Of a DNA stretch of 5,593 nucleotides, positions 5,391 through 5,593 are shown one piece after another. The position numbers were made by a program, and so were the translations under genes. Source of the DNA: Porticoccus sp. (lineage in GTDB: Bacteria; Pseudomonadota; Gammaproteobacteria; Pseudomonadales; Porticoccaceae). A model generated the notes under the pieces. The model saw only the letters and a list, made by a program, of their open reading frames with translations. It ran no database searches and was not told the DNA's origin. Position 1 is the first letter of the stretch; every line of letters begins with the position of its first letter. The stretch spans positions 1 to 5,593 of the forward strand of contig DRHD01000186.1 of NCBI GenBank assembly GCA_011049795.1, given 5' to 3'.

Positions 5391-5593
5391 CGTTGCTCTC
5401 CCAAGTTTTTTCTATGAACTCGACCCACTTAACGTCAGCGACATTAATTAGAATATTTGCCACTCCTACAATACGCGCTTCACTTCCATCATCGAGCAAC
5501 CAGGATGGATCAGCAATAACAAAGTGTCCTTTGGTTGGTTCTGACGGCCATTCAATCGGCCATCCATATAGCCTCCGTTCATCATGCAAGTGC
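5383..5593 (-). CDS. C-terminal end of an unidentified protein, cut by the window edge
   Basis: The frame is open to the right edge, so the true start is outside; 69 C-terminal residues are visible. TTG (5589) and ATG (5585, a different frame) near the edge are not needed as starts. The segment LYGWPIEWPSEPTKGHFVI, then a tryptophan and acidic stretch (SWLLDDGSE), then a final strand-like NILINVADVKWVEFIE, reads like a conserved C-terminal domain. It reminds me of the ends of DUF6338-type proteins, but I cannot confirm this from so short a piece. Its stop overlaps the start of the proline-rich small ORF by eight bases. Both precede one attC site, so they may be a two-gene cassette. Confidence 0.8.
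   Translation of the reverse strand, partial: HLHDERRLYGWPIEWPSEPTKGHFVIADPSWLLDDGSEARIVGVANILINVADVKWVEFIEKTWESNDG
5398..5401 (-). promoter_or_regulatory. Ribosome binding site for the 49-residue proline-rich ORF
   Basis: GGAG on the minus strand lies inside the last codons of the upstream gene, 7 nt before ATG 5390. A correctly spaced site here is the main reason, besides the attC context, to treat the small ORF as real. Confidence 0.55.

Overview
The window looks like an accessory defence region of a proteobacterial chromosome, probably gammaproteobacterial. That guess rests on gene style, ordinary Shine-Dalgarno sites and moderate base composition; no marker gene fixes the taxon. No rRNA, tRNA, CRISPR array or insertion sequence was seen.

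Left half, plus strand. The window opens inside the 3' part of a type I restriction endonuclease gene (hsdR), with helicase motifs V and VI and the C-terminal helical region. After a 92-base gap come two tightly coupled genes of an AbiE-type (type IV) toxin-antitoxin system: an AbiEi-like winged-helix antitoxin/repressor, then an AbiEii nucleotidyltransferase toxin that starts at a TTG overlapping the antitoxin stop codon. The nucleotidyltransferase motifs all appear intact.

Right half, minus strand, convergent with the left half. Reading from the right edge inward: the C-terminal end of an unidentified protein (5383-5593); a 49-residue proline-rich small ORF overlapping its stop (5241-5390); a folded, integron-type attC site (5175-5246); a 272-residue abortive-infection protein with an Abi_C/HEPN RX6H motif (4340-5158); a second, degenerate attC-like site that also contains a possible terminator (4265-4345); and a 328-residue protein of unknown function (3262-4248). 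At both junctions the upstream ORF's TAA stop lies inside the left box of the site. The next ORF starts exactly 16 nt after the right box, with its own Shine-Dalgarno. The single bulged base in the better site lies on the arm expected if the minus strand is the cassette top strand.

Taken together, the right half reads as the distal end of an integron gene-cassette array whose attI and integrase, if present, would lie beyond the right edge. It abuts a defence cluster of a type I restriction-modification system plus AbiE. The genes probably act independently against phage or plasmids: DNA cleavage by HsdRMS, nucleotidyl transfer by AbiEii, and presumed HEPN-type RNA cleavage by the Abi_C protein. 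The unknown proteins at 3262-4248 and 5241-5593 are candidates for uncharacterised defence functions by position only.
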